From Nocardia sp. NBC_01503 (GTDB lineage Bacteria > Actinomycetota > Actinomycetes > Mycobacteriales > Mycobacteriaceae), in contig NZ_CP109596.1 of assembly GCF_036327755.1 (NCBI RefSeq), positions 6,758,001 through 6,822,000 on the forward strand: a stretch of DNA of 64,000 bases, in the 5' to 3' direction. Both the position numbers and the translations under genes were made by a program. Shown here piece after piece: positions 1 to 8,826 of this stretch (within the stretch, counting starts at the first letter, position 1; every line of letters starts with the position of its first letter). The notes beneath the pieces are model-generated. The model did not search any database. It was given only the letters and a program-made list of their open reading frames with translations, and was not told where the DNA came from.

Positions 1-1555
1 CGAACGGATCCCGGTCCAGCACAACGAGATCCGCGAGTGCGCCGACCCGCAGCGTGCCGGTGTCATCGCGGCGGTTCACATACGCCGAGCCGGCGGTGTA
101 CGCGGCGAGGGCGGTCATCAGATCCAGTCGCTGTTCGGGCAGCAGCGGCGGCTCGTCCGAGTCCGGATGAATGCGATTGACCGCCACATGGATGCCCGCC
201 AGCGGTGCGGCCTCGCTCACCGGCCAGTCGCTGCCGCACGCGAGAGTGGCGCCGGCGCGCAGCAGATCACCGAACATGTACTGCCGTTCGGCCAGGTCAC
301 CACCCATGAAGGGCAGGGTGAGCTCATCCATCTGCGCCTCGTGCGCCGCCCACAGCGGTTGCAGATTCGCCACCGCGCCCAGGCGATGGAAGCGTGGGAT
401 ATCGTCCGCGTGCACCACCTGCAGATGTGCCAGGTGGTGGCGATTGCCGCGCGGGCCGTTGGCGATGAGGGCCGCCTCGACCGCGTCGAGGGATTCGCGG
501 ACCGCGCGATCGCCCAGGGCGTGGAAGTGCACCTGGAAGTCGAGTGCGTCCAGTTCGGTCACGTAGTCGCGCAGCGCGATCGGATCGACGAAGCTGAGTC
601 CGGAGTTGCCGGTGCAGCAGCCGTGCCGATCCTTGTACGGCACGGTCATGGCCGCGGTGTAGTTCTCCGCGATGCCGTCCTGCATGATCTTGACGGTGTC
701 GAGGCGGAAACGCTCGGACTGGAACTGCTTGCGGCGCAGGATCATTGCCGGAATCTGCGCGGCGCCCTGTTCCCGCTCCCACCACTGTGCGCCGCTGACA
801 CGAGCGGTGAGGGTGCCGTTCTCCGAGGCCGCGAAGTAGGTGGCGGCGTGATCCATCGGACCGCCGTCGGCACTGAGGTACGCGTCCTGCCAGGCGGTGA
901 TCCCCAGCGCGTGCAGGTGCGCCTGCGCGCGCAGCAGTCCCGCCATCCGGTCCTCGGCGGTGATGGCCGGAAGCACCTGCTCGACCAGGTGCATCGCGCC
1001 CTCCTGGAGCATGCCCGCGGGTGTGCCGTCGGGCTCGCGTTCGATGCGACCGTCCGCCGGATCCGGTGAATCCGCAGTGATCCCGGCCCGTTCCAGCGCC
1101 CGGGTATTGGCCCAGGCGCCGTGATGATCGCGATTGGTGAGATACACCGGGCGATCGGGCACCAGAGCGTCGAGCTGCTGCCGGGTCGGCACACCGCCCG
1201 GAAAGCTCTCCATCGACCAGCCGCTACCGGTAATCCATTCCCGCTCGGGATGTTCGGCGGCATAGGCGGTGATGCGGCGGAAGTACTCATCGAGGTCCAC
1301 CGTGCCGGTGAGATCGCATTCGCCCAGTTCGACGCCTGCGGAGGCGGCGTGGATATGCGCGTCCTGGAAGCCGGGCAACAGGGCCCGTCCGGTCAGATCC
1401 ACCACCTCGGTGCGCGGACCGATCGCTGCCCGCACCTCGGCGTGTCCGACGGCGGTGATGCGGTCGCCGGTGACGGCGAGCGCGGTGGCGCGGCTGCGCG
1501 CCGAGTCCATGGTGAGGACGGTGCCGCCGGTGAACACAAGGTCGGCGTGGGTCAT
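1..1555 (-). CDS. Amidohydrolase (YtcJ-like, amidohydrolase 3 family), 3' end cut by window
   Basis: Metal-dependent amidohydrolase of the YtcJ/amidohydrolase-3 type, probably a cytoplasmic amide or N-acyl hydrolase; substrate unknown. About 518 residues are present and the C-terminus lies beyond the left edge. The N-terminal beta-sandwich motif LVFTGGTVLTMD is followed by the metal site GFQDAHIHAA, then HFHALGDRAV and HLAHLQVVH, and GSDWPVSEAAPL near the end, the usual order of metal and catalytic residues. Its ATG overlaps the stop of the upstream permease gene (ATGA at 1552-1555), so the two are co-translated and the permease likely imports the substrate. Family is clear; substrate is not. 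Confidence 0.88.
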   Translation of the reverse strand, partial: MTHADLVFTGGTVLTMDSARSRATALAVTGDRITAVGHAEVRAAIGPRTEVVDLTGRALLPGFQDAHIHAASAGVELGECDLTGTVDLDEYFRRITAYAAEHPEREWITGSGWSMESFPGGVPTRQQLDALVPDRPVYLTNRDHHGAWANTRALERAGITADSPDPADGRIEREPDGTPAGMLQEGAMHLVEQVLPAITAEDRMAGLLRAQAHLHALGITAWQDAYLSADGGPMDHAATYFAASENGTLTARVSGAQWWEREQGAAQIPAMILRRKQFQSERFRLDTVKIMQDGIAENYTAAMTVPYKDRHGCCTGNSGLSFVDPIALRDYVTELDALDFQVHFHALGDRAVRESLDAVEAALIANGPRGNRHHLAHLQVVHADDIPRFHRLGAVANLQPLWAAHEAQMDELTLPFMGGDLAERQYMFGDLLRAGATLACGSDWPVSEAAPLAGIHVAVNRIHPDSDEPPLLPEQRLDLMTALAAYTAGSAYVNRRDDTGTLRVGALADLVVLDRDPF

Positions 1556-3060
1556 TCGGTTGCTCCTGACAACGAGGGGATCGGTTCGGGCAGGGCTGGC
1601 TCTTCGATGTCTTCGGTTACCAGCGTCTCGCGCGCGGGGCGCAGGAAGTAGGGGGAGCGGCGCACCCATTTGGCCCAGGCGGCGACCGCGATTCCGGACA
1701 GGACCATGGCCAGCGGCACCGAGAGTACGAACCAGCCGTTGTCGGCGGCGACCTCGTAATGGTCGACGCCACTCCAGTAGTCCCAGCTCAGGGCGCCCGC
1801 GAGGCCCAGCAGCAGGATCGCGCCGAGCATCGGCAGGATGACCGGGACCACGGCCGCGCGCACACCGACTCGCAGCAATCCGCGGAATCGGACAGCCGCC
1901 GCGAGTGCGGTCGCGGCGTAGTAGAGCGCGACGATGATGCCGATGGCGTTCACGGTCGCATTGATCAGATCGGGCACCTTCGGAATGGCCAGCGCCACCA
2001 CGCAGACGACCATCGCCAGCGCACCGAGCACGAGGGTTCCGGCGGCGGGGGTCCCATAGCGCGGATGGACGCGCGCCCACACCGGGCCGAGCGTGCGGTC
2101 ACGGCTCATGGCGAACATGCCACGCACCGTGGGCAAGACACCCGATTGCAGCGAGGCGACCGCGGAGAAGGTCAGCGCGATCATCGGCAGCAGCGTCAAA
2201 GGCGAAGTGGCCAAGGCATTTCCGAAGTAGACCAGTCCCTCGGCACCGTGATCGGCCATTTCGTCCAGTGGCAGCACGCGCTGAAAGGCGAAGGACGCCA
2301 ACAGGAACAGACCCAACATGAGGATCAGCGTGTAGGCCCCCGCGCGACCGGAGGTGCGGCTGTCGTGGCACTCCTCGGTCATGCTGTACGCGGAGTCGAA
2401 GCCCCAGTAGCAGAACACCGCCAGCACCATGCCCTGTGCGAAGGCCGCGCCCGAGGGGATATCGAACGGATCGACCCAGTCCATACTGAAGGGCTGATCG
2501 CCGACGAACAAGCCGTAGCCGCAGAAGCCAAGCAGCACAACGTATTCGAAGATGAGCAGCACGCTCTGCACCTTGGCGGCCAGATCCACGCCGACGATCG
2601 CGGTGATGACCGCCGCGACCAGTAGGAGCAATCCGACCAGGGTGGACTGCAGTGTCGATTCGGCGGTGAGCTCGACCCCGCCGATACTGCGCAGTCCGGC
2701 CTGACCCGCCAGCGCCAGAATCGATGAGCCGGTGACGGTGGTGGTGTACGCCAGGAACAGCACCATGCTCACCGCCATCACCCAGCCGCACAGGAAGCCG
2801 AGCCACGGGTTCAGCGAACGGCCCACCCAGACATAGGTATTGCCCGCATTGGGTTCGACCCGGTTCAGATGGGCATATGCGCCCGCTATGCAGGCGACCG
2901 GAATGACGGCCAGCGCCATGATGATCGGCAGGTGCAGGCCGACAACGCCCGCGGTGAGACCCAGGCCGATGCCGATACTGGTTGTTGCCGCGGTACTGGA
3001 TGCGGCGATGACGACATTGTCGAGGACGCCGAGTGACCTACGCATTGGAGTGGTGGTCAT
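1552..3060 (-). CDS. APC superfamily amino acid/amine permease
   Basis: Integral membrane permease of the amino acid-polyamine-organocation family, 502 residues from the chosen ATG. The N-terminus MTTTPMRRSLGVLDNVVIAA leads into TM1, and the conserved IGLGLTAGVVG and PNAGNTYVWVGRSL segments match APC TM1-TM3; about 12 hydrophobic segments follow. An in-frame ATG 20 codons upstream gives a non-conserved leader, so I prefer 3060, preceded by GGAAG 8 nt upstream. It is the first gene of a two-gene operon with an amidohydrolase (4-bp overlap) and is divergent from a TetR regulator whose likely operator lies in the shared promoter. Predicted role is uptake of the amine or amide handled by the amidohydrolase. 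Confidence 0.9.
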   Translation of the reverse strand: MTTTPMRRSLGVLDNVVIAASSTAATTSIGIGLGLTAGVVGLHLPIIMALAVIPVACIAGAYAHLNRVEPNAGNTYVWVGRSLNPWLGFLCGWVMAVSMVLFLAYTTTVTGSSILALAGQAGLRSIGGVELTAESTLQSTLVGLLLLVAAVITAIVGVDLAAKVQSVLLIFEYVVLLGFCGYGLFVGDQPFSMDWVDPFDIPSGAAFAQGMVLAVFCYWGFDSAYSMTEECHDSRTSGRAGAYTLILMLGLFLLASFAFQRVLPLDEMADHGAEGLVYFGNALATSPLTLLPMIALTFSAVASLQSGVLPTVRGMFAMSRDRTLGPVWARVHPRYGTPAAGTLVLGALAMVVCVVALAIPKVPDLINATVNAIGIIVALYYAATALAAAVRFRGLLRVGVRAAVVPVILPMLGAILLLGLAGALSWDYWSGVDHYEVAADNGWFVLSVPLAMVLSGIAVAAWAKWVRRSPYFLRPARETLVTEDIEEPALPEPIPSLSGATE

Positions 3061-3127
3061 GCAGTTCAACTTCCGAAAGTGGGGGTGCGCACAGGAGCGG
3101 TGTCCATATAGAAATGTCAACGGCTAT

Positions 3128-3150
3128 TTATGTCAATGGTGTTGACATAA
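3128..3150. promoter_or_regulatory. Probable TetR operator between permease operon and tetR
   Basis: Perfect inverted repeat TTATGTCAA-N5-TTGACATAA. A further half-site TGTCAAC lies at 3115-3121. Two TTGACA hexamers on the minus strand could serve as -35 elements for the permease operon. On the plus strand TAAGCT (3148-3153) sits 7 nt before the TetR ATG. One site could therefore repress both genes. Confidence 0.7.
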
Positions 3151-3160
3151 GCTGCGTCGC

Positions 3161-3934
3161 ATGAGCGACCTTCGGACCCCCGGAAAACCCCGCCAGCGCC
3201 ACCGACCCAGCAAACAGGGAGCCATACTTTCGGAGGAGCTGATCGTCGATACCGCGCTGCGCATGATGCGCGAGCACGGGGCGGGCGGACTCTCGGTACG
3301 GCGACTCGGGGCGGCACTGGGCGCGGACCCGTCGGCGCTGTACCGATACTTCAAAGGCACCGATGACCTGCTGCTCGCGGTCGCCGACGAACTCATCGGC
3401 CGCACCATGGCGGAGTATGCGCCGACCGGCGATTGGCGGCGGGATCTGCGGACCATAGGTCACCGTATTCGAGATGGATATCTGGACTGCCCGCAGGTTG
3501 CCACACTCACCATGTATCGCACCACCGGGCGGGCGAAGGAGGCCGAATCCATCAACACCGTCCTGGGCGTGCTGCGCGGCGCCGGATTCCCGGACGAGGA
3601 GGCGGTGCGGCTCTACCACGCGCTCGTGGATCAGGGCATGGCGAGCGCGGCACAGGAATCCTGCTGGAGCGCGATGCCGGAGAGCGCCCGGGCGGCCGAG
3701 TATCGGGTCTGGGACGAAATCTACCCGGCGCTCGCTCCGAAAACGTATCCGCATCTGGTCGCCGTCGCACCGCTGCTGCGAGACGAAATGCGCCGCAAAT
3801 CCTACGATTACGCGCTCGAACTGTTTCTCGATGCCGCCGCCGCCCGGCTCCAGGCGCTGCGACCTCGTAAATCCCGCGCCCGGACCGCGGTTCGGGCCGA
3901 ATCCGAGCCGGAGCGGCCCGAGTCACCGGCCTGA
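3161..3934 (+). CDS. TetR/AcrR family transcriptional regulator
   Basis: One-component repressor, 257 residues. The N-terminal helix-turn-helix is recognisable (LSVRRLGAALGADPSALYRYF, about residues 46-66), followed by a helical ligand-binding domain that reads GDWRRDLRTIGHRIRDGYLDC, as in TetR C-terminal domains. The C-terminus ends in a basic, low-complexity tail (RPRKSRARTAVRAE). It is divergent from the permease/amidohydrolase operon with a perfect 9-bp inverted repeat in between, so it most likely represses that operon and itself in response to a small molecule. The ATG has no clear Shine-Dalgarno sequence and lies 7 nt after a -10-like TAAGCT, consistent with a leaderless transcript. 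Confidence 0.88.
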   Translation: MSDLRTPGKPRQRHRPSKQGAILSEELIVDTALRMMREHGAGGLSVRRLGAALGADPSALYRYFKGTDDLLLAVADELIGRTMAEYAPTGDWRRDLRTIGHRIRDGYLDCPQVATLTMYRTTGRAKEAESINTVLGVLRGAGFPDEEAVRLYHALVDQGMASAAQESCWSAMPESARAAEYRVWDEIYPALAPKTYPHLVAVAPLLRDEMRRKSYDYALELFLDAAAARLQALRPRKSRARTAVRAESEPERPESPA

Positions 3935-3940
3935 CCGAGT

Positions 3941-5461
3941 TCAGTTGCCGCCCGCGAGGATTGCCAGCAGCAGCTCCGCGCGCACCCGGGCACTGTCCAG
4001 ATCGCAGCCGAGCAGGTCCTGCGCGGTGGCGATGCGCTTGCGCAGCGTGTGCCGGTGCACGCCGGTCGCCGCGGCCGCCGCCTCCCACTGACCATTCGCC
4101 TCGAGATAGGCGCGTAGTGAGATCAGCAGTTCGGTGCCGTGCGCGGAGTCGTGATCGGTGAGCGGGGTCAGCATCGTCTTGGCCAGGGTGTCCAGCACCT
4201 GGCGGGTGGAGTCGAAGGACAGTAGCGATCGGCCGGTGAGCGCACCGAATTCCGATGGCGCACTACCGCGTTCGGCGGCCGCGGCGGCCAGGGAGGCGGC
4301 CTCGGTGGCGGTGACCAGCTCGGGCAGCGGATGCTCACCGCTGAGGCCGAAGCGGACCGCACGGCTGGTGCCGGGGGACAGATCGGCGGCGAGTTCGCGA
4401 GCGAAGGCGACGGCCGCGACTCCGGGCAACACCACACGGACGCGACGGTCGATCAGATGCAGGAACAGCGGATGCCCCGAGCGCACGGCCATACTCTCGG
4501 CGACCGAGCGAATATCGTCGACCGCGTCCAGGGTGTCGCAGTCGGCGGCGAGCACTCGAATACGGCCGGCGGCATCGGCGGCCTGCGCCAGATGCGTCCA
4601 GGCGGGGGCCAGGTTGGTCTCATGACTGAGTAATAGGCCCAGCACGGTGCTGTTCAGTCGGTGCTGGGCCTCCCATAGTCGGGCGGGTTTCTCGAAATCC
4701 AAGGCCAGCAATGAGTTCGCGTGGCCGAGCAGGATCTGGTCGACGGCGCTGAGCGGGGCGGGGCTGACCACGACCAGGTCTCCGTGCACGCGGCCGCCCA
4801 CACCGATGCGCTGATGGGTGATCGACTGGCCGTGCACGGTGTGCACGCCGCTGGCGGCCGCCGGATCCGAGGCCAGGGCGGTGCGGACGGTGTGCAGCAG
4901 TTCGTCATCGGGGGCGTCGGGGTGCACATCGGTGATTCGCGTATCGGCGTCGAGCACCAGGACGGTCGCGCGCAGTGAGGTGGCCAGTTCCCGAACTATC
5001 GCCCGCGCACCGGATCGAACCAGCGCCCGGGTCATGCGGGGCTGGGCCCGCGAGGCGCGCAGTAGCGCGTCGTATTGCAGCTGCGCCGAACGTTCGGTGA
5101 CCCTCTTGACGATGGCCGCGAACGGGGTCGGCAGCGGCACTTCGAAGAGCGGGATGCCGATATCGTCGGCGGTCCTGATCATGTCTTCCGGTATCTCCGG
5201 GTGACTGAGCCCGATTCCGAAACCGACCGCGGCGACGCCTCGTTCATTGAGTCTGCGCAGGTAGGAGGCGCGGGCATCGGGCGTGGCGGGTAATCGCATA
5301 CCGGTGGTGAGCACCAGTTCGCCACCGGACAGCCAGCGGAAGGGGTTCTCCAATTCGGTGGTGATGACCAGGTCGATGGTGCGGCCGATGCCCGCGGCAC
5401 CGCCACGCAATGGAATCGCCAGGTCAAGCTGGGACAGAACCCAACTCACCGGTACCGACAC
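3941..5461 (-). CDS. PucR family transcriptional regulator
   Basis: PucR/CdaR-type regulator, 506 residues. The N-terminal PucR sensing domain (residues about 1-150) contains LVLTTGMRLP and GVAAVGFGIGLSHPEIPEDM. A divergent GGDEF-like middle region follows, and the C-terminal PucR helix-turn-helix reads LEANGQWEAAAAATGVHRHT. I chose the GTG at 5461 because AAAGGGG lies 6 nt upstream; an ATG 25 codons earlier would run through the repeat-bearing promoter. Members commonly activate purine, GABA or amine catabolism. The divergent gene is a GABA/putrescine-type aldehyde dehydrogenase followed by a wrecked GABA aminotransferase, which supports an amine-catabolism role. Confidence 0.87.
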   Translation of the reverse strand: MSVPVSWVLSQLDLAIPLRGGAAGIGRTIDLVITTELENPFRWLSGGELVLTTGMRLPATPDARASYLRRLNERGVAAVGFGIGLSHPEIPEDMIRTADDIGIPLFEVPLPTPFAAIVKRVTERSAQLQYDALLRASRAQPRMTRALVRSGARAIVRELATSLRATVLVLDADTRITDVHPDAPDDELLHTVRTALASDPAAASGVHTVHGQSITHQRIGVGGRVHGDLVVVSPAPLSAVDQILLGHANSLLALDFEKPARLWEAQHRLNSTVLGLLLSHETNLAPAWTHLAQAADAAGRIRVLAADCDTLDAVDDIRSVAESMAVRSGHPLFLHLIDRRVRVVLPGVAAVAFARELAADLSPGTSRAVRFGLSGEHPLPELVTATEAASLAAAAAERGSAPSEFGALTGRSLLSFDSTRQVLDTLAKTMLTPLTDHDSAHGTELLISLRAYLEANGQWEAAAAATGVHRHTLRKRIATAQDLLGCDLDSARVRAELLLAILAGGN

Positions 5462-5471
5462 AGGACCCCTT

Positions 5472-5485
5472 TCGCAGATTTGCGA
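5472..5485. promoter_or_regulatory. Small inverted repeat upstream of PucR gene
   Basis: TCGCA-N4-TGCGA lies just upstream of the PucR gene's ribosome binding site, in the position expected for an autoregulatory site. It is only 5 bp per arm, so chance is possible. Confidence 0.35.
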
Positions 5486-5554
5486 GTGTACAGATTGTCG
5501 ATGACACGCCCCGGCAATAGCCGTTTCGGCACTCACCTACCGGCGAGTCACGGG

Positions 5555-5614
5555 GTTGAATCGAACACGGTGTTGAATCGAACACGGGGTTGAATCGACC
5601 ACAGCGTTGAATTC
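5555..5614 (+). repeat. 3.5 copies of a 17-bp tandem repeat between PucR and ALDH genes
   Basis: Units GTTGAATCGAACACGGT (5555-5571), GTTGAATCGAACACGGG (5572-5588) and GTTGAATCGACCACAGC (5589-5605), then a partial GTTGAATTC (5606-5614) that forms the palindrome TTGAATTCAA. Regular spacing of 17 bp in the shared promoter suggests an array of regulator binding sites, plausibly for PucR. Confidence 0.8.
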
Positions 5615-5677
5615 AAACGCGTGCACACTGTCCGAAAGCACGCACAAAAGCACACCGCGCCTTCCGGGAGATGAACA

Positions 5678-7114
5678 GTGACCTCAGCATCGAGTCCCGT
5701 GCTCCAGAACTACATCGACGGCGAGTTCGTCGCGTCGTCCGGTACTTCAACCCTCGACCTGGTGAATCCGGTCGACGAGAGCGTGGTCGGGCAGGCCCCG
5801 ATCTCGACCCCCGCCGATGTGGACGCGGCCATGACCGCCGCCGCCCGCGCCTTCACGACCTGGGGAAAGACGACACCGGGTGCGCGCCAGGCGGCGCTTT
5901 TGAAGCTGGCCGACGCCATCGAGGCGCACAGCGAGGAAATCGTCGCGGCGCAGTCCCGCAATACCGGACAGCCCAAGGCCGTTATCGCGGCCGAGGAGAT
6001 CGCGGTCAGCGCCGACCACATTCGCTTCTTCGCCGGGGCCGCAAGACTTTTGGAGGGTCGCGCGGCCGGGGAGTACATGGAGGGATTCACCTCGCATGTG
6101 CGCCGCGAACCGATCGGCGTGGTGGGCCAGGTGACGCCGTGGAACTACCCGTTCATGATGGCGATCTGGAAGATCGGTCCCGCGCTCGCCGCCGGGAACA
6201 CCGTGGTACTCAAGCCGAGTGATACGACACCGGAGAGCACATTGGTGCTGGCCAAGATCTCGAAAGGCATTCTGCCGGACGGAGTTCTGAATATCGTGCT
6301 CGGTGACGCGAGCACCGGTGAAGCGATCGTGAATCATCCGACACCCGGTCTGGTGTCGATCACCGGATCGGTGCGCGCGGGTATCGCGGTTGCCGGTGCG
6401 GCGGCCACCCAGCTCAAGCGCGCGCACCTGGAGCTCGGCGGTAAGGCCCCGGCCGTGGTGTTCCCGGATGTCGATATCGACGCTGCCGCAAGCACTATCG
6501 CCGAGGCGGCGTTCTTCAATGCCGGACAGGACTGCACCGCGGCCACCCGGGTACTGGTGCACGAATCGATTCACGATCAGCTCGTCGACGCGCTGGTGCG
6601 CAAGGCCGAGACGGTCAAGCCGGGTCTGCCCGATGATCCCGAGACGTTCTACGGGCCGCTCAACAACGTGAACCATTTCGAAACCGTCATGGGCAAGTTG
6701 GCGGCGTTGCCCGGGCACGCCAAGGTCCGTACCGGCGGGCAACGGGTGGGGGAGCGGGGCTTCTTCATCGCGCCGACCGTGATCACCGATGTGCGCCAGG
6801 ATGATTCGATCGTGCAGGACGAGACCTTCGGGCCGGTGCTGACCGTGCAATCGTTCAGCGATACCGAGCAGGCCATCGAACTGGCCAATGGTGTGCGCTA
6901 CGGCCTGGCCTCCAGTGTCTGGACCCGCGATCACTCGACCGTCGAATACCTCACCCGCGCACTGGATTTCGGTGCGGTGTGGGTCAACTGCCATATTCCG
7001 CTGGTAGCCGAGATGCCACACGGCGGGTTCAAGCAGTCCGGGTACGGCAAGGATCTCTCGATGTACAGCGTCGAGGAGTACACCCGGATAAAGCATGTCA
7101 TGAGCGCCCACTAG
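5678..7114 (+). CDS. Aldehyde dehydrogenase, gamma-aminobutyraldehyde dehydrogenase-like
   Basis: NAD(P)-dependent aldehyde dehydrogenase, 478 residues, the normal family length. It carries the cofactor motif VTPWNYPFMMAIWKIGPAL, the glutamate motif HLELGGKAPAVVF and the catalytic cysteine in FFNAGQDCTAATRV. The last pattern is typical of gamma-aminobutyraldehyde/betaine aldehyde dehydrogenases of the PatD group. The GTG start has GGGAG 6 nt upstream. It is divergent from a PucR regulator and followed by remnants of a GABA aminotransferase. Putrescine or GABA-side-chain aldehyde oxidation is the likeliest role; the exact aldehyde is inferred. Confidence 0.88.
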   Translation: MTSASSPVLQNYIDGEFVASSGTSTLDLVNPVDESVVGQAPISTPADVDAAMTAAARAFTTWGKTTPGARQAALLKLADAIEAHSEEIVAAQSRNTGQPKAVIAAEEIAVSADHIRFFAGAARLLEGRAAGEYMEGFTSHVRREPIGVVGQVTPWNYPFMMAIWKIGPALAAGNTVVLKPSDTTPESTLVLAKISKGILPDGVLNIVLGDASTGEAIVNHPTPGLVSITGSVRAGIAVAGAAATQLKRAHLELGGKAPAVVFPDVDIDAAASTIAEAAFFNAGQDCTAATRVLVHESIHDQLVDALVRKAETVKPGLPDDPETFYGPLNNVNHFETVMGKLAALPGHAKVRTGGQRVGERGFFIAPTVITDVRQDDSIVQDETFGPVLTVQSFSDTEQAIELANGVRYGLASSVWTRDHSTVEYLTRALDFGAVWVNCHIPLVAEMPHGGFKQSGYGKDLSMYSVEEYTRIKHVMSAH

Positions 7115-7164
7115 TACGCCGATCCACCGGCAGCCCTTCACTTTTCGACCGGGAGTTCAGCACC

Positions 7165-7668
7165 GTGACCGAGATCGCCTACCGTCTGCCCCAGCAGCGC
7201 ATTGTGAGCACGGCGCTATCTACCGGATGCCCATGTCGTATCCGTACCGTGACGAATCGACACTGACGAGTGATAGGCCGCGCAGCGGGTGATTTCGCGC
7301 ATCGAGAACCAACTCGCTGGCCGCCCTGGAGCAGCTGCGTGCACTCGATTTATGCTCGCGCGCGCGAACTCGAAGCCATCGCCATGCCGCGACTGCGAGC
7401 CCTCGCGCAGGAGACCGGCGTTATCGGGGATGTGCGCGGGCGCGGGGCCATGCTCGCCATCGAGATTGTGAAGCCGGGCACGGGATTGCCGGATCCCGTG
7501 CTCACCAAGGCGGTGGCGGCGGCCGCGCTCACACGGCGCGTAGTGGTGCTGACCTGCGGCACCTACGGCAATGTGATTCGGCTGCTGCCACCGCTGGTCA
7601 TCGGCGATGCGCTGTTCATCGAGGGGCTGGGTGTGCTCGCTGAGGCTCTGCGCGCGGAGATCGCCTGA
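7165..7668 (+). pseudogene. GABA aminotransferase (GabT-like) pseudogene with internal deletions and frame changes
   Basis: Three collapsed pieces of a class III aminotransferase. The N-terminus starts at a GTG at 7165 (MTEIAYRLPQQRIVSTAL, with GGGAG upstream). In another frame at 7221-7280 is YRMPMSYPYRDESTLT, resembling an internal segment of actinobacterial GabT. From about 7360 the intact C-terminus reads ARELEAIAMPRLRALAQETG, IGDVRGRGAMLAIEIVKPGT and VLTCGTYGNVIRLLPPLVIG. The PLP-lysine core of some 300 residues is gone, so the product cannot be active. A downstream ORF beginning at 7270 reads only the C-terminal third. Position after the aldehyde dehydrogenase fits a former GABA pathway pair. 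Confidence 0.83.
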
Positions 7669-7714
7669 GACTTCAACGACGTCGAGCCGGGGAGCCCTCG
7701 CCGGTCCGGCAGCG

Positions 7715-8128
7715 CTAGGCAGGCTGCCGATAGACCACGGCTACCGGGATCTCACGAGTCGTATTGCGCCGGTAATCGTCGAACTGCGGCATGAGTTCGA
7801 CCATGCGCTCATACAGGTCGTCGCGCTCGGCGCCGGTCACGAATTCGGCCTTGCCGGTGTAGGTTTCGTCGCCCAGCTCGACCGTCAGCTCGGGATTGGC
7901 GCGCAGATTGTGGTACCAGGCCGGATGCTTGTCCGCGCCGCCGTTGGAGGCGATGATCGCGATGCGCTCACCATCGGGGACGTACACCAGCGGGTTGGTG
8001 ATCTCACGACCCGATTTCGCGCCCGTCGTCGTAATGAGGACCATATTGGTGCGGCCTTCGAACGGCCCGCCGACGCGTCCGCCATTGGCCCGGAACTCTT
8101 CGATCACACTGTCGTTGAATGCGTTCAT
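7715..8128 (-). CDS. Deazaflavin (F420)-dependent nitroreductase family protein
   Basis: Small split-barrel protein of 137 residues from the ATG at 8128 (GAGGG upstream); a longer reading frame to 8230 adds a non-conserved leader. Motifs MVLITTTGAKSGREITNPLV, RIAIIASNGGADKHPAWYHN and LRANPELTVELGDETYTGKA are characteristic of the DDN/F420H2-dependent quinone reductase family found in mycobacteria and nocardiae. Role is probably reduction of quinones or xenobiotics with F420H2. It lies next to, and on the same strand as, a TetR gene, with about 70 bp between. Confidence 0.9.
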   Translation of the reverse strand: MNAFNDSVIEEFRANGGRVGGPFEGRTNMVLITTTGAKSGREITNPLVYVPDGERIAIIASNGGADKHPAWYHNLRANPELTVELGDETYTGKAEFVTGAERDDLYERMVELMPQFDDYRRNTTREIPVAVVYRQPA

Positions 8129-8198
8129 CTCATCCGCCCTCTCGTAGTTACCCCCGCACCAACCTGGGGCGCGGCCGTGAAATTCCGTCTCCGGATGA

Positions 8199-8786
8199 TC
8201 ATGCCGTAGCGGTGGACAGGACCGTGGCAACCATCTTCCGAACGGCAGCGGGCTCGGGTGGCGTGCCGGTCCGATCGGCGAACAGGAGATGGCCCGCGCC
8301 GATGAGCGTGGGGGCGAGGGTGTCGATATCGGCCTGCGGGGTGAGGCGGCCCAGATCCCGTTCGGCGGTGAGATAGTCGGCGATCATGACGGTGGCATCC
8401 GAGAGCAGGGGGACGCCTATCGGGCGGCTTCGGCGTAGTCGGATGCGTAGTTCGTCGCGGAAGATGATCAGACTGACAATGGCCACCGCGACCGGGCCGA
8501 AGACCTTGGTCACCGCATCGGCGAGGTTCGTGTCGACGGTGCCGGTGCCCGCGGATTCGCGCAGTGTGGCGGCGTCGTGGCCGAGGCGGGCGATGCGGTC
8601 GCGGACGAGTTCGGTGAGGAAATCGTCGAAGTCGGAGAAGTGGCGGTGCAGTACGCCTTTCGCGCAGCCCGCCTCATCGGTGACGGCGCGACTGGTGAGC
8701 GCGCTCGGCCCGTCCCGCGACAGCACGCGTTCGGCGGCGGCGAACAGTTGTTCGCGGACGTCACGCAGGGCTACGCCGGTCGGCAC
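8199..8786 (-). CDS. TetR family transcriptional regulator
   Basis: TetR-type repressor, 195 residues from a GTG at 8786 with GAAGG 8 nt upstream; the longer frame to 8918 would run through the divergent operator and was rejected. The HTH reads ALTSRAVTDEAGCAKGVLHR followed by HFSDFDDFLTELV. The remainder is the helical ligand domain. It is divergent from a methyltransferase gene whose leaderless promoter is covered by two palindromes, which are the likely binding sites of this regulator. Confidence 0.87.
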   Translation of the reverse strand: MPTGVALRDVREQLFAAAERVLSRDGPSALTSRAVTDEAGCAKGVLHRHFSDFDDFLTELVRDRIARLGHDAATLRESAGTGTVDTNLADAVTKVFGPVAVAIVSLIIFRDELRIRLRRSRPIGVPLLSDATVMIADYLTAERDLGRLTPQADIDTLAPTLIGAGHLLFADRTGTPPEPAAVRKMVATVLSTATA

Positions 8787-8826
8787 CGTAAAACCTTCTC
8801 TCCCATAGGCACTCGTGCGGCACTCG

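Noticed and set aside
1759..2625. Long plus-strand ORF opposite the permease
   Set aside because: Histidine/arginine-rich shadow of a high-GC coding region; the minus-strand permease has clear family motifs.
3142..3147. TTGACA as a plus-strand -35 box for the tetR gene
   Set aside because: A -10 at normal spacing would fall inside the coding region; it is better explained as half of the operator.
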